Source of the DNA: Symbiodinium microadriaticum
Lineage: Eukaryota; Sar; Dinophyceae; Suessiales; Symbiodiniaceae
DNA length: 64,000 nucleotides
NCBI GenBank assembly: GCA_001939145.1
Contig: LSRX01000765.1
Span: 1-64,000, forward strand
Direction: 5' to 3'
The notes beneath the pieces were generated by a model. The model was not told the DNA's origin. It saw only the letters and a program-made list of their open reading frames with translations, and did no database searches. This document shows positions 24,901-31,745 of this stretch, in pieces (position 1 is the first letter of the stretch; every line of letters begins with the position of its first letter). Position numbers and translations under genes: made by a program.

Positions 24901-26405
24901 GCTTCGAGGCTTAGTCGCTTTGGCGTTCAGGGTTTGGGAAACTCTAAACCTTGAACCCCTAAACCCCTAAACCCTAAACCCTGAACCCTAAACCCTATTC
25001 GAGGTGAGGTGTTGGCTTTCGAGAACCCGGGAAGCTTGGCAAAACCCTAAAACCCGAAGCCAAAAAACCCTGAACCCTAAAACCCTAAAGCCCCAAACCC
25101 TAAACCCCCAAACCCGAAACCCTTAACCCTGGTTTAGGGTTTAGGGTTTGGGATTCTAGGGGTTTAGGGGTTTAGGGTTTAGGGCTTAGGTGTTTTGGGG
25201 TTTAGGCCTTTGGCTCTTATGGGTTTAGGGTTTAGGGCTTTAGGGTTGTGGGACCCAAAGCGTGCAGCACCAACCTTAACAGTGATCAAATGGGTTACAC
25301 CGTCAAACACCTGCGCGCAAGCGGGGTTTCAGCCCGATCCTGATCTTTAAGGTTTAGGGTTTGGGGTTTAGGGGTTAGGGTTTAGGGGTTTAGGGTTTAG
25401 GGTTTAGGGGTTTGGGGTTTAGGGTTTAGGGTTTAGGGATTTGGGGTTTCCGGTTTAGGGATTTGGGGTTGGGGTGTCGGGTTTAGGGGTTTCGGGGTTT
25501 AGGGGTTTAGGGTTTAGGGTTCAGGGCACTTCAAGGTGAGCTTCTTGCATCCGCCATCAACGCCCGCACTGCCCATAAAGAAAGGGTGCCACGCCTGAAA
25601 TTGCAGAGAGACCCGCAGCATGATTCCAGCTATAGTTTGGGTTTAGGGTTTAGGGTTTAGAGTTTAGAGTTTGGGGTTTAGGGGTCTAGGGGTCTACGAG
25701 TTTAGGGTTTAGGGTTAAGAGTCTGGGGTTTAGGGTTTAGGGTTTAGAGCTTTCATGGATAAAGTCTCTGGGTAAACGTGAGGGGTTACTACTGGCCGGG
25801 TTGTACCGGGGCTGCAAGGGTGTGAGGGCTGCTTGCAGCATCAAGAACTTAGTAATGCAGGGGCCTTAATAGTCAGAGCTCCTTATTATAACTCTAGTAT
25901 GACATACCCCCAGACCCTACTCTAATTATTCAAGCCCCTATATTAAGTAGGTTATCAGTCAGCCCTAAACCCTAAACCCTCAACAGTTCGGCTTTATGTC
26001 CCCTACTTGGGTCTGCTAAACTTGCAGCCTTGCTCCTCGAAGTTTCGCGACACCCTTGGAAAAACCCTCTCGACACCCTATGGGTTGAGGCTTTAGGGCT
26101 TTAAGTCCTATAAGACCCTGTAAAACCCTTATAGAGCGCTTGTGCGAGCTTTACGAAACCCTTGGTAACTTACAACCCCATTCAAAACCCTTGCTGAATT
26201 TCGAAATTTGAATCCCTTGGCCCTTCGAGTATTCCGAAAGTCTAAACTCCAAACCCTGAGCCCAAAAGCCCCAAAACCGCGAAACGGGATTCTGGCCTAG
26301 GGTTCAGGGCTTACTTGGGAACCCATGAGCCAAAAACCTAAACCCTAAACCCTGAACCCTCTCCGCCTCTGCCAGGCCTTCCTTGATGTTCACACCCGGA
26401 TCGAT
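864..26405 (-). CDS. TRM1: tRNA (guanine26-N2)-dimethyltransferase, spliced gene, 3' end off the window
   Basis: Trm1 uses S-adenosylmethionine to dimethylate G26 of tRNAs in nucleus and mitochondria. Sixteen minus-strand exons read in one frame (234 codons) and carry the family motifs in the expected order: IKEGLAEAER, SDVFYNPAQ, VFNRDLSVLVL, then SAM motif I (GIRTVRYAKEL), the acidic loop IVANDLDKNAV, the catalytic-region motif DVIDLDPYG, GGLICITSTDM, GNHPETCFARYGG and VHELALRL. The family's next block (roughly PLLS.S.DFYVRVFV) and the zinc-finger half are not in the window, so the 3' end lies left of position 1. The N-terminus is uncertain: an ATG-led segment near 26965 on the minus strand might be the first exon. 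Introns use GT, GC or GA donors and AG acceptors. An unrelated gene lies inside the second intron. The family call is strong by motif; individual exon edges are less certain. Confidence 0.9.
930..2313 (-). other. TRM1: TRM1 intron between exons 15 and 16
   Basis: CCCTAAA arrays at 1100-1320, then unique sequence. It holds exon look-alikes (for example at 1739-1774) which I reject because the flanking exons join in frame without them. Confidence 0.6.
2314..2337 (-). CDS. TRM1: TRM1 exon 15
   Basis: Reads VHELALRL, matching CHEMALRI. The acceptor is CTAAACCCAG, so the heptamer repeat itself supplies the 3' splice site. Donor GTCTGG, 24 nt. Confidence 0.82.
2765..2875. mobile_element. Palindromic element family A
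   Basis: About 105 to 115 bp. Inverted ends TACGGTTGATGATATAAATC ... GATTTATATCATCAACMGTA; second motif CTGCATTACC/GGTAATGCAG; centre CCATAGTTTAGGGTCC, which contains one TTTAGGG heptamer. No coding capacity. TA dinucleotides at both ends may be a target duplication. Confidence 0.8.
3381..3414 (-). CDS. TRM1: TRM1 exon 14
   Basis: Reads (R)YGGAALKAGYA, matching KYG.MALKSR.C. Acceptor CCGTCGGCAG. The donor is GGATCC or, shifted by the shared G, GATCC. Confidence 0.85.
3820..4625. repeat. Cluster of ATGGATGT/ACATCCAT words
   Basis: About twenty copies of AAATGGATGT or its complement ACATCCATTTT, in both orientations and at irregular spacing, over 800 bp in the intron between TRM1 exons 13 and 14. 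It is almost free of heptamers. No coding frame supported. Confidence 0.75.
4937..5046. mobile_element. Palindromic element family B
   Basis: About 105 bp. Ends ATGTAGGGGCCTTAATAATT ... AATTATTAAGGCCCCTATAT; then AGAATAGGGTTTTGGGG and CCCCAAACCCTATTCT; AT-rich centre. Non-coding, in a TRM1 intron. It directly follows a decayed family-A half. Confidence 0.8.
5082..5119 (-). CDS. TRM1: TRM1 exon 13
   Basis: Reads VLGGNHPETCFA(R), matching VLAGN..ETCY.KYG. Acceptor AATGGCTGAG, donor GTGGCC. A broken palindromic element starts about 16 bp into the following intron. Confidence 0.9.
5421..5471 (-). CDS. TRM1: TRM1 exon 12
   Basis: Reads AVADGGLICITSTDMPA, matching AV..GGLLCVTCTDMA of the family. 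Acceptor CATACAGCAGAG. The 3' edge needs a GA donor (GAGCAC) to join exon 13 in frame. Confidence 0.88.
5823..5935. mobile_element. Palindromic element family A
   Basis: Ends TACTGTTGATGATATA and ACCATCAACCGTA; the centre is in the opposite orientation (ACTATGGG...). Lies in the intron between TRM1 exons 11 and 12. Confidence 0.8.
5986..6088. mobile_element. Palindromic element family A
   Basis: Ends GGCTGATGATATAAATCC and GGATTTATATCATCAGCC, a compensated base change in both arms. Same intron as the previous copy, about 50 bp apart. Confidence 0.8.
6210..6328. mobile_element. Palindromic element family C
   Basis: About 120 bp: GGAAACTACAGGTGGGGAGT, AGGGTATATAGGGCTTC, repeated CTATAAGG steps, then ACTACCCACCTGAAAATGTC. 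Several copies contain AGTTTAGGGTATATAGG, again with one TTTAGGG. Confidence 0.8.
6423..6522. mobile_element. Palindromic element family A
   Basis: Ends GCTGAAGACATAAATCCTGC and GCAGGATTTATATCATCTAC. Same large TRM1 intron. Confidence 0.75.
7141..7204 (-). CDS. TRM1: TRM1 exon 11, catalytic DLDPYG
   Basis: Reads YDVIDLDPYGTVAPFIDSAI(Q). DVIDLDPYG is the Trm1 signature next to the active site, with FLDSAVQ following in relatives. Acceptor GATCTGAG, donor GTGAGG, 64 nt. This is the strongest single exon. Confidence 0.95.
7210..7585 (+). repeat. TTTAGGG array
   Basis: About 45 degenerate units immediately upstream of TRM1 exon 11 (its acceptor is at 7205), in the intron after the 13-nt micro-exon. 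Confidence 0.9.
7603..7825. mobile_element. Two degenerate family B copies
   Basis: A left half at 7603-7700 (AATAGAATAGGGTTTTGGGG), then a fuller copy at 7708-7825 (GGGGCCTTAACAATTAGAC ... GCAATTATTAAGGCCCCTGT). Confidence 0.65.
8145..8400 (-). repeat. CCCTAAA array with a duplicated segment
   Basis: A segment of about 75 bp (ACCCCCGAAACCCCTAACCC ...) is repeated in tandem inside the array. Confidence 0.85.
8479..8491 (-). CDS. TRM1: TRM1 exon 10, 13-nt micro-exon (tentative)
   Basis: Thirteen bases coding (A)TTA(R) between acceptor AACCCCAAG and donor GTACACG. The phases fit both neighbours and give RYDVIDLDPYG across the next junction. Confidence 0.5.
8490..8995 (+). repeat. TTTAGGG array with GGGTATAGGG variants
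   Basis: Alternation of GGGTTTA and GGGTATA units, then TTTATAGGGG units. It touches the acceptor of the 13-nt TRM1 exon. Confidence 0.88.
9184..9215 (-). CDS. TRM1: TRM1 exon 9 (tentative)
   Basis: Reads (M)KGARTKKHLM. It is kept because its phases (one base in, one base out) bridge exon 8 and exon 10 exactly. This loop is variable in the family, so homology support is weak. Acceptor ATCTTCCAG, donor GTGGCG. Confidence 0.5.
9436..9540. mobile_element. Palindromic element family A, best-preserved copy
   Basis: 105 bp with arms nearly perfect over about 26 bp. It sits 36 bp inside the intron after TRM1 exon 8. Confidence 0.85.
9576..9604 (-). CDS. TRM1: TRM1 exon 8
   Basis: Reads AVNGCANAH(M), which I align to the '..ADARMLM' stretch of Trm1. 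Acceptor GTGGCCAG, canonical donor GTGAGCC. Phase 0 to 2. Confidence 0.65.
10040..10200 (-). repeat. CCCTAAA array
   Basis: About 21 units ending one base before the donor side of TRM1 exon 7. Confidence 0.9.
10202..10249 (-). CDS. TRM1: TRM1 exon 7
   Basis: Reads EHMKRNFAHNDLPAER, matching the '..I.RN...N.L..' stretch after the AND motif. Acceptor AGCCCAGCCAG, donor GTCGAG, 48 nt, phase 0 to 0. Confidence 0.82.
11185..11290. mobile_element. Palindromic element family D
   Basis: Ends ACATGGGTAGTTTTCTAAAT and TTTAGAGAACCACCCACAT; inner GGGTCCTTTT/AAAAGGGCCC arms. Confidence 0.72.
11550..11615 (-). CDS. TRM1: TRM1 exon 6
   Basis: Reads ELPAGPGG then IVANDLDKNAV, the acidic-loop SAM-binding motif of Trm1 (V.AND...AV). 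Acceptor TTTTCTCCAG, donor GTGCCC, 66 nt. Confidence 0.88.
11725..12060 (-). repeat. 31-bp higher-order repeat of CCCTAAA units
   Basis: CAAAACACCCTGAAACCCTA plus 11 bases repeats every 31 bp (for example starts at 11921, 11952, 11983). Confidence 0.88.
13216..13241 (-). CDS. TRM1: TRM1 exon 5
   Basis: Reads (G)IRTVRYAK, continuing SAM motif I. The acceptor is CTTCCTCCAG and the donor is GA (GACCCG). With this donor the exon ends in phase 0 and joins exon 6 as RYAK-ELPAG, as in relatives. Confidence 0.8.
14205..14740 (+). repeat. 36-bp higher-order repeat of TTTAGGG units
   Basis: TTCTGTGGCTTAGGG recurs at 14446, 14482, 14518, 14554, 14590 and 14626, a strict 36-bp period, with older copies at each side. 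Confidence 0.88.
15589..15661. mobile_element. Truncated family C copy, reversed
   Basis: TATACCTTACAGAAGCC ... CTCCCCACCTGTAGTTTCC; the other half is missing. Confidence 0.7.
15660..16262 (-). other. Open segment in a TRM1 intron split by a palindromic element
   Basis: From 16262 to about 15894 one frame stays open for about 120 codons (DSGFALQSVAYETLCGDGWS, GQNQWPLAIIGFGPSILL, YDKLDESVFPQFQPASSVTS, SFYRLAAPPREPDSQVHGCY). A family-B element (15789-15893) interrupts it. Beyond it an open frame resumes (GWHIQGLYCNSQIQSLLQAT). Not recognised; it may be a fossil gene piece inside the intron between TRM1 exons 4 and 5. Confidence 0.35.
15789..15893. mobile_element. Palindromic element family B inside an open segment
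   Basis: Ends ATGTAGGGGCCTTAATAATT and AATTATGAAGGCCCCTACAT, sharply bounded by coding-like sequence on both sides. Confidence 0.82.
16516..16742. mobile_element. Palindromic element family F, one full and one half copy
   Basis: 16516-16605: GGTTCTTGTTAAGGGATTTA to TAAATCCCCTAACAAGAACC. 16691-16742 repeats the right half (CCCTAGTATGGTACCTTAAA ...). Confidence 0.72.
17600..17702 (+). repeat. TTTAGGG array grading into TTGAGGG
   Basis: Near-perfect TTTAGGG units followed by at least four TTGAGGG units and TTGAGTG, a visible mutation-and-spread gradient. Confidence 0.85.
18486..18517 (-). CDS. TRM1: TRM1 exon 4
   Basis: Reads AVFDILSVES(G), the start of SAM motif I ('ILEALSASGLR' in relatives). 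The acceptor TTTCCTTTGCAG is strong. The last G is ambiguous: it can belong to either side of the intron. Confidence 0.75.
19120..19350 (+). repeat. TTTAGGG/TTCAGGG array
   Basis: Mixed TTTAGGG and TTCAGGG units in the TRM1 intron between exons 3 and 4. Confidence 0.88.
19956..20023 (-). CDS. TRM1: TRM1 exon 3
   Basis: Reads VFNRDLSVLVLSVFAKLRV, matching the family block (Q)xFNRDLSVL. Acceptor CTAAAAG. Using the GA donor GATATGG, the exon is 68 nt and leaves two bases, which exon 4 completes as AGG (Arg). Confidence 0.88.
20233..20336. mobile_element. Palindromic element family E
   Basis: CTGGTTCTTAGTAGGGAATG to CATTCCCTACTAAGAACCAG, about 104 bp, with inner GGACTACTATAGGGGACC. Lies in the TRM1 intron that also holds the RCC1-like gene. 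Confidence 0.82.
20341..20420 (+). repeat. (CATA)n microsatellite
   Basis: About 18 units of ACAT, next to the family E element and 3' of the RCC1-like gene. Confidence 0.95.
20780..22174 (-). CDS. Ubiquitin-like domain + RCC1-repeat protein, intronless, one in-frame TGA
   Basis: Frame of 465 codons from ATG at 22174 to TGA at 20780, broken once by TGA at 21470-21472. Residues 1 to about 72 resemble a ubiquitin-like fold (DIEVEEGSSLEEVQRRAQ ... DGDSLTLLV). About eight RCC1-type blade repeats follow, each with a core like AFAAILxDGSVVTWG followed by GGDSSSVQHQL. RCC1 proteins form a seven-bladed propeller used in GTPase exchange or in HERC-type proteins; no RCC1 catalytic assignment or HECT domain is visible, so the function is open. 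The acidic tail is DDLLEEE. It has no introns and lies on the same strand inside an intron of TRM1, which suggests a retrogene. It may be expressed as two pieces, be a pseudogene, or be read through; the TGA falls where sister repeats have Cys. Confidence 0.85.
20955..21655 (-). repeat. 525-bp-offset internal duplication in the RCC1-like gene
   Basis: The block 20955-21125 recurs almost identically at 21480-21650, an offset of 525 bp (175 codons). Shared landmarks are AGTGACCACTGAACCATC at 20960 and 21485, and GCTGCCCCAGGTTACCAC at 21074 and 21599. The intervening repeats are much more diverged. Confidence 0.9.
22380..22890 (+). repeat. (GATA)n and GATTTAGATA microsatellite
   Basis: GATA/GACA units with a 12-bp variant (AGATTTAGATAG) in the middle. 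It lies about 200 bp upstream of the RCC1-like start codon. Confidence 0.92.
23095..23245. repeat. Imperfect palindromic sequence
   Basis: ACCTTAACTCA ... GGTATAATCCTTCGTTAGGG, then ACCTTAAACTGTACTAGGG ... GGTAGTGTCCTTAGTTAAG. It looks like another palindromic element; seen once. Confidence 0.4.
23743..23805 (-). CDS. TRM1: TRM1 exon 2
   Basis: Ends in GKSDVFYNPAQ, matching the family block NEVFYNPVQ. The acceptor is GCGGCAG and the donor is GC (GCCAGAG). It is 63 nt, phase 0 to 0. The intron that follows contains the RCC1-like gene. Confidence 0.88.
23815..24680 (+). repeat. 148-bp higher-order repeat
   Basis: The landmark CGGGTAAAGGGG recurs with an exact 148-bp period (its GGGTAA ends at 23940, 24088, 24236, 24384, 24532). 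The copies look identical, in contrast to the variable units inside. The array starts 10 bp from TRM1 exon 2. Confidence 0.93.
25854..25945. mobile_element. Palindromic element family B, shortened
   Basis: Ends ATGCAGGGGCCTTAATAGTC and CTAATTATTCAAGCCCCTAT; the left inner arm is deleted. Confidence 0.7.
26358..26405 (-). CDS. TRM1: TRM1 exon 1 of those traced
   Basis: Reads IDPGVNIKEGLAEAER, the 'EG.A' block that opens the conserved Trm1 core. The acceptor is a pyrimidine-rich run ending in CTCAG; the donor is GTTCAG. The exon is 48 nt, phase 0 to 0. Further N-terminal exons probably lie at higher coordinates. Confidence 0.8.
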
Positions 26406-28590
26406 CTGAGCGCAAGAGAGCTTTGCAAATGGCACCGAACACACCAATAGTGGGGCTCAGGGCTCGGGTTTCGGTTTGAGGGGGTTTTTAGGGTTAGGGT
26501 TTGCAGTTTAGGGCTTAGGGTTTGGGGTTTCGGGTTTGGGGTTTAGGGTTTAGCGTTTGGGGCTTAGGGTTTTGGGTTTAGGGTTAGGCTTTAGGGTTTT
26601 GAAGCGTAAACTCCCTGGGCCCCCTTCGAAAGACATCTCGACCCTAAACCCCGAAGTCAACCATAAAAGCCTCAACCAGTCCATTGGAGGGACACGTCAG
26701 CTTGGGGCCGGCAAACCCAGGGGCTGGCTTGGGGTTGCAGATGTGCAGAGCCTTGAGATCTAGAAGCGGTACCGAAAACCCTAAACTCTAAACTACCCTA
26801 AACCCTAAACCCCAGACCCTAAACCCTAAACCCCAAACCCTAGACCGTAAACCCTCAACTACCCTAAACCCTAAACCCCAGAAAACCCTAGACCCTAAAC
26901 CCTAAGCCCTTGTCGCACCGAGAATGCAAAGCCAACCCCCAGCCCGGCTCTGCATGAGGTTGCGGGGAAAAGCCCAAGACCTTCTAAACTCCCAGAAATG
27001 ATGGAAAGCTACCGTAAATGCCTCAGGGTTTAGGGTTTAGGGAAAGTTGCCGTAAATGAGAGGAGGATCCCGAATGTGGCTTCAGGTATATCATATCCCG
27101 TGGCTAAGGGATTCTGGAAGGCCTGCGTAGAAAACCAAACGGGGTTTAGGGTTTAGGGTTTAGGGTTTAGGGAGTTTGCTTTAAACCAGGCCGAAGATCA
27201 TACGGTTGATGATCTACATCCCGCACTACCCCATAATAATAAGGAATACACCCTAATTCCCATAGTTTAGGGTCCTTGAGGTAATGCTAAGGATTTGTAT
27301 CATCAACCGTAGTAAGAAAAAAGTAAGGTTGAGCGTGCATTCCTTCATTTAAGCGCCTTGCAAGTTTCAACCCCAAACCCCTAAGTTCGGCCGAGAGCAA
27401 AACTTGCAGTTCTGTGGTAAACCCTAAACCCTAAACCCTAAACCATCCAAAACTCTAAACCCTAGGCTTCTGCTGAGTTTGTCCCGGAGTCTTTGGGATT
27501 ACAACAGCAAGCTAATCTGCTCTGTCTACGATGGCTCCGGTCCATAATCATTGACATGGGAGCCTGCAGAATTTAGAACAGGGTTTTGGGGTGTATGATA
27601 TATAGCATGATCATGATAAGGAAACCTAACCAATGGCAGGCACCCTTTTTACATGAATGCAGGGTGTAGGGTTTAGGGTTTAGGGTTTAGGGTTTAGGTG
27701 TAACTGCTAAACGGACGAGGTTAAGAATCCAAGGCTTACGGTACATCTAGCAAAACGCCCCCCAACCCCAACCGCGCAAGAGCGCAAAGCCGCTCCGGAA
27801 CTACAACCCTCCTAAACCCTAAACCCTAAGCCCTATACAACCCTTCTAAACCCTAAACCCTAAGCCCCATAACCCTCCCAAACCCTAAACCCTAAACCCC
27901 GCAACCCACCCAAACCCCAAACCTGGAACCCCGGCGACTCCTCAACCCGTTGCTTCGAGACTAGACCTCAAATCATACTGAGGACCCCCTAGACCCTAAA
28001 CCCTAAACGCTGAACCCTAAACCCTAAACCCTAAACCCTGAACCCTAAACCCTAAACCCGACGTCTACGGTGTAAGCTAATTTTCCTCTTCTTTAGGCTC
28101 CCTGTATGGGTTATAAGGATGTTTATAAAGTAGATTTAGGGCTTAGGGCTTAGGGTTTAGGGTTTAGGAGGGTTTAGGGTTTAGGGTGTAGGAGGGTTTA
28201 GGGTTTAGGAGGGTTGTAGGGTTTAGGGTTTAGGATTCAGCAAAAAGCAACTATTCGAGTCTCTGTGCCTAGACCCAGAGTAGGTTTGGCCTCCGTCATC
28301 GCCGCACGCTTGCGTAGCGACCCGGGTGGTGACGGTATTACGGGTCTGAAGCTCGAAGGGCTCAGGGCTGTGTGGGGCTTCTTTCGGCAGGGTTTAGGGT
28401 TTAGGGTTTAGGGTAATAAGGGCTTCATTGCGCGCATACGGGAAACCTAAACCCTAAACCGTGTACACACTGGTTCGGGTCTAAAGGGGGTGGGGGCAGA
28501 AGCTTCAGATCAACGGCGACAAAGAGCAGCTAGACTCGGGCTAGGGCTGCAGGGGGCTAGATCCGGAAAAATTAAAGGGACTCGGAGTAC
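26406..28590. other. Region upstream of the traced TRM1 exons
   Basis: Heptamer arrays (26770-26910, 27420-27450, 27660-27710, 27805-27930, 27985-28060, 28140-28235), a family A element, and unique patches. An ATG-led segment near 26965-26925 (MQSRAGGWLCILG) could be the TRM1 first exon but lacks homology. Confidence 0.4.
27201..27311. mobile_element. Palindromic element family A
   Basis: Ends TACGGTTGATGATC and GTATCATCAACCGTA, central CATAGTTTAGGGTCC. Confidence 0.8.
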
Positions 28591-28707
28591 TACTGTTGAT
28601 GATATATAAACCCTTAGCATTCCCTTAAAGAGACCCTAACACTATGGGAAATTATGGTCTATGTTCCTTACTATGGGGTAATGCAGGGTTTAAAATCATC
28701 AACCGTA
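28591..28707. mobile_element. Palindromic element family A
   Basis: Ends TACTGTTGATGATATA and AATCATCAACCGTA, with several indels. Confidence 0.75.
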
Positions 28708-28810
28708 AAATGTACGTTTTTTTCAGGCTTCTCTACCAAAGCTTGGGGGGAGATGCAAGCAAGACAGGCTCGGGCCGAAAGGTGCGGAACTCCCATGCCT
28801 TCCAAATTCC

Positions 28811-28965
28811 TCAAGACCCTAAGCCCTAAACCTCCTAAACCTCCTAAACCTCCTAAACCCCTAAACCTCCTAAACCTCCTAAACCTCCTAGATCTCCTAA
28901 ATCTCCTAAACCCTAAACTCCTAAACTCCTAAACCTCCTTAAACCCTAAACCGCCCAAACCCTAA
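28811..28965 (-). repeat. AAACCTCCT minisatellite
   Basis: About twelve 9-bp units derived from CCCTAAA. Confidence 0.85.
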
Positions 28966-29728
28966 ACTCCAAGATTCCATAACAACGTGAAACGCAGTAA
29001 GTCCCGCCCAAGAAGGTCTGAGACGTCAGTTGCGACCTTCCCATATACTCCCTTAAGAATCATACTACGAAGCACACCAAAGTCTTCAAGGCCGCATTTT
29101 TTGAACTCGAGAACCGCACGAAACCCTACAACAAGCTCTAAAACCCATGCACATTCCGACAAACCCTGTCAAGCAAACCCTCATCAAACCCTACAGAAAA
29201 AGTGACACCAACCCTTACCAAAACGGCGTTAGAAGGTCTGACATGAGAGATGGCTTGGGGTTTATAGGGCTCAGGTTTTGGGGCTCAGGGTTTGGGACCC
29301 TAAACCTTAAACCCTAACCCCCTAAAACCCTAAAAACCCTAAAACCCTAAAGCCCTAAACCTGAAGGGGTTTAAAGACTCGCAAGAGAAACTCGCAAGGC
29401 TCTTTGCTCCATTTCCGGCGACATTTCCTTCTCCCGAATTCAGCACACTGGGAGATCAAGCCATCTCCTGCTCTGAACGCCCCTAAACCCTAAACCCTGA
29501 ACCCTGAGTTTAGAGGTTTGGGGTTTAGGGTTTAGGGTTTAGGGTTTAGGGTACCCTGAAGCCCTTCTTGAGGAACCCGAAAAGAAAAGGTGACAGACAA
29601 CAGTGCCCACTGTCTGCACACTAGGCTTCGTGGGGGGGTTCTTCCCAACAAAGGTAGAGGGACTAGGATCCTGTTCTATTCGGGCCTACGTCCATAAACC
29701 CCCCAGGGTTGAGGGGTTTAGGGTTTAT

Positions 29729-29834
29729 GGTTCCTTGCTGGAGCTATGGCTATATTCAAAATGATCATGCTTATTCCTTGTTGGGGTTTTTATTATAACA
29801 AGAGTGTAAAACTTGTATCCAACAAGGGCCCAGG
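29729..29834. mobile_element. Dispersed element family G
   Basis: GGAGCTATGGCTATATTCAA, ATGATCATGCTTATTCCTTG, CAAGAGTGTAAAACTTGTAT, CCAACAAGGGCCCAGG; matches 40867-40981 throughout with mismatches. Confidence 0.65.
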
Positions 29835-31253
29835 TTTAGCTGAAACTCTGCAACCTTAAACCCTTAACCCTACACCCTAAACCCTTAAACCCTAAGGCCT
29901 TGGAAGGCTAAATCTTATCCTGGTGAGCGTGCGCCGCAGCAAGGCGCCAGGAAGAGGTGGTAGGAGCACCTTCCCATGAAGAAGGTGCCACGGGCTTAGG
30001 GATTCAGGGTTTAGGGATTTGGGGTTAAGGGTTTATGTTCAGGGTAGGGTTAGGGTTCTAGGATAGTTGAAGATTTCAGGGTTCGGGGCTTCGGGTGTAG
30101 GGCAGCCGTCCCCATTCTGCAAACCCTGAACAATGGGGGTCTCCCTTCCTTTTTCTGCATGTCTAGGGAAAACCCCTCTTCGTGAAGACCGCTACCACAC
30201 GGGACCTTTGTAGTCATATTTGTACCCCTAAACCCTAAACCCTGAACCCTAATTAAACCTTAAACCCTAAAAGGGTTTCGGGTCTTGGGTCTAGGGATCA
30301 GATTAAGGCAGCAGCATTTCCTGTTGGCAGCTACTGCACATAGGTCTGGCCCAGCTGCGAAAGACTTTGAGCTTCATTGGGTTTTGGGTTTTGGGTTTAG
30401 GGTTTAGGGGAGCTTCATGCATACGGTGTAGCTGACAGGTCTCAAGGTTTTAGCAATCGATGAATCTGCGGTTTAGGGCAGAAGGATGTGAATTAACCAA
30501 AGCCTCGCAGAGCCAGACTACATGACTCACACAACAAAATCCAGAAGGCAGAAGATTAGAAACATTTCAAAACCACAACAGAGAGATTGATCCTAGACCC
30601 AAACATTTAATCCCCAGCAACCCCCTACGGTAAACTCGAAAGTCCTAAATCCCAACACCCTTCAACTCTAAAGCCCGACATTTATGGGGTTTAGGGTTTA
30701 GGGTTTAGGGTTCAGGGTTCAGGGTTTAGGATATAGGGTTTAGGGTTTAGCGTGTAGGGTTTAGGGTATCCGTCAACAGCACCTCGGGTGAACCGGCTCC
30801 AGAGCCCTCCGGTCCACTTTGAAGGCTCAATGCCTGGGGCTTGGGGCTCTCAAGCCGAGGGCCTTTAGGGTTTCCCTAAACTATGGGAATTATGGTATAT
30901 TCCTTATTGTGGTTGATTACCTTAAGGACCCTAAACTATGGAAAAGGGGTTTTGTGTGAGGTTTTTTTTAATGCGGTGCTTGTGGGATTTCAGAAGGGTC
31001 TTGCATGGTGGCGTGGGGTTCGCAAAGGGCTTGGTATGGCTTTGCCAGGGAGTCAGGGCTCAATCATGAAAGGACTTTTTGGTGCGTTGGTCTTCAGGGG
31101 ACTGTAAAGGGGGTTGTTCAATATTCACAGACCCCCTAAACCCTAAACCCTACAACGCTTTGGTGTTAGAAGGCTTGGTGCGCTGACAGCTTGAAGCTCA
31201 GTGGCTTCAGAAGTTGGCGCTGGGTGTGGGTGGTTGGGGTCTAGGACTGATAC

Positions 31254-31450
31254 GGTTGATGATATAATTCCTGGGGCTTTGGGGTTCAGCGTTTAGGGTT
31301 TAGGGTTTAGACTTTTAGGGTTTAGGGGTTTAGGGTTTAGGGTTTAGGGTTGATGATATAAACCCTTAGCATTACCTTGAGGACCCTGAACTATGGGAAT
31401 TATGGTATATTCCTTACTATGGGTGATGCAGGATTTATATCATCAACCTT
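31254..31450. mobile_element. Family A copy plus a second broken end, heptamer array between
   Basis: A family-A end (ACGGTTGATGATATAATTCC) at 31254 runs into a TTTAGGG array, which runs straight into a complete family-A copy from 31348. The array ends with the same GGGTT that begins the element. Confidence 0.75.
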
Positions 31451-31599
31451 ATAATTACCTGTCAGGCATGTTGAATCATCCTCAACATGTACATAGACCA
31501 AAGAGAGCGAGATTTATAAGGAGGACTTGGAGGGGCTTTTTTTCTGAAAGGGCCTGAATAGTCTGAACAGGATTTTGGGGTGCATAGTATATTTGTATT

Positions 31600-31695
31600 A
31601 TGGGTAACTCGCTGAATTCAGATCCCTTTTTGGGTCCCCGATATAGTACGGCACCCTTATCAAAAGACCAACAAAAAGTAGAGAACTACCCATAT
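31600..31695. mobile_element. Palindromic element family D
   Basis: ATGGGTAACTCGCTGAATTC to AGTAGAGAACTACCCATAT, with central TAGTACGGCACCCTTATC. A (GA)n tract starts 10 bp later. Confidence 0.7.
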
Positions 31696-31700
31696 GGGTG

Positions 31701-31705
<5 letters not shown>

Positions 31706-31742
<37 letters not shown>
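31706..31742 (+). repeat. (GA)n microsatellite
   Basis: About 18 GA units directly after a family D element. Confidence 0.95.

Positions 31743-31745
<3 letters not shown>

Larger units (their letters stand above)
23806..26357 (-). other. TRM1: TRM1 intron between exons 1 and 2
   Basis: Mostly heptamer arrays (23815-24770, 24940-25240, 25345-25530, 25640-25750) plus a shortened family B element. A spliceable-looking open segment near 25590 is rejected because exons 1 and 2 join in phase 0. Confidence 0.6.

Noticed and set aside
28717..28790. Plus-strand segment FSTKAWGEMQARQARAER after a strong TTTTTTTCAG
   Set aside because: Good splice signals and coding look, but all homology-supported genes here run on the minus strand and no neighbouring plus-strand exon could be confirmed; left as unproven.
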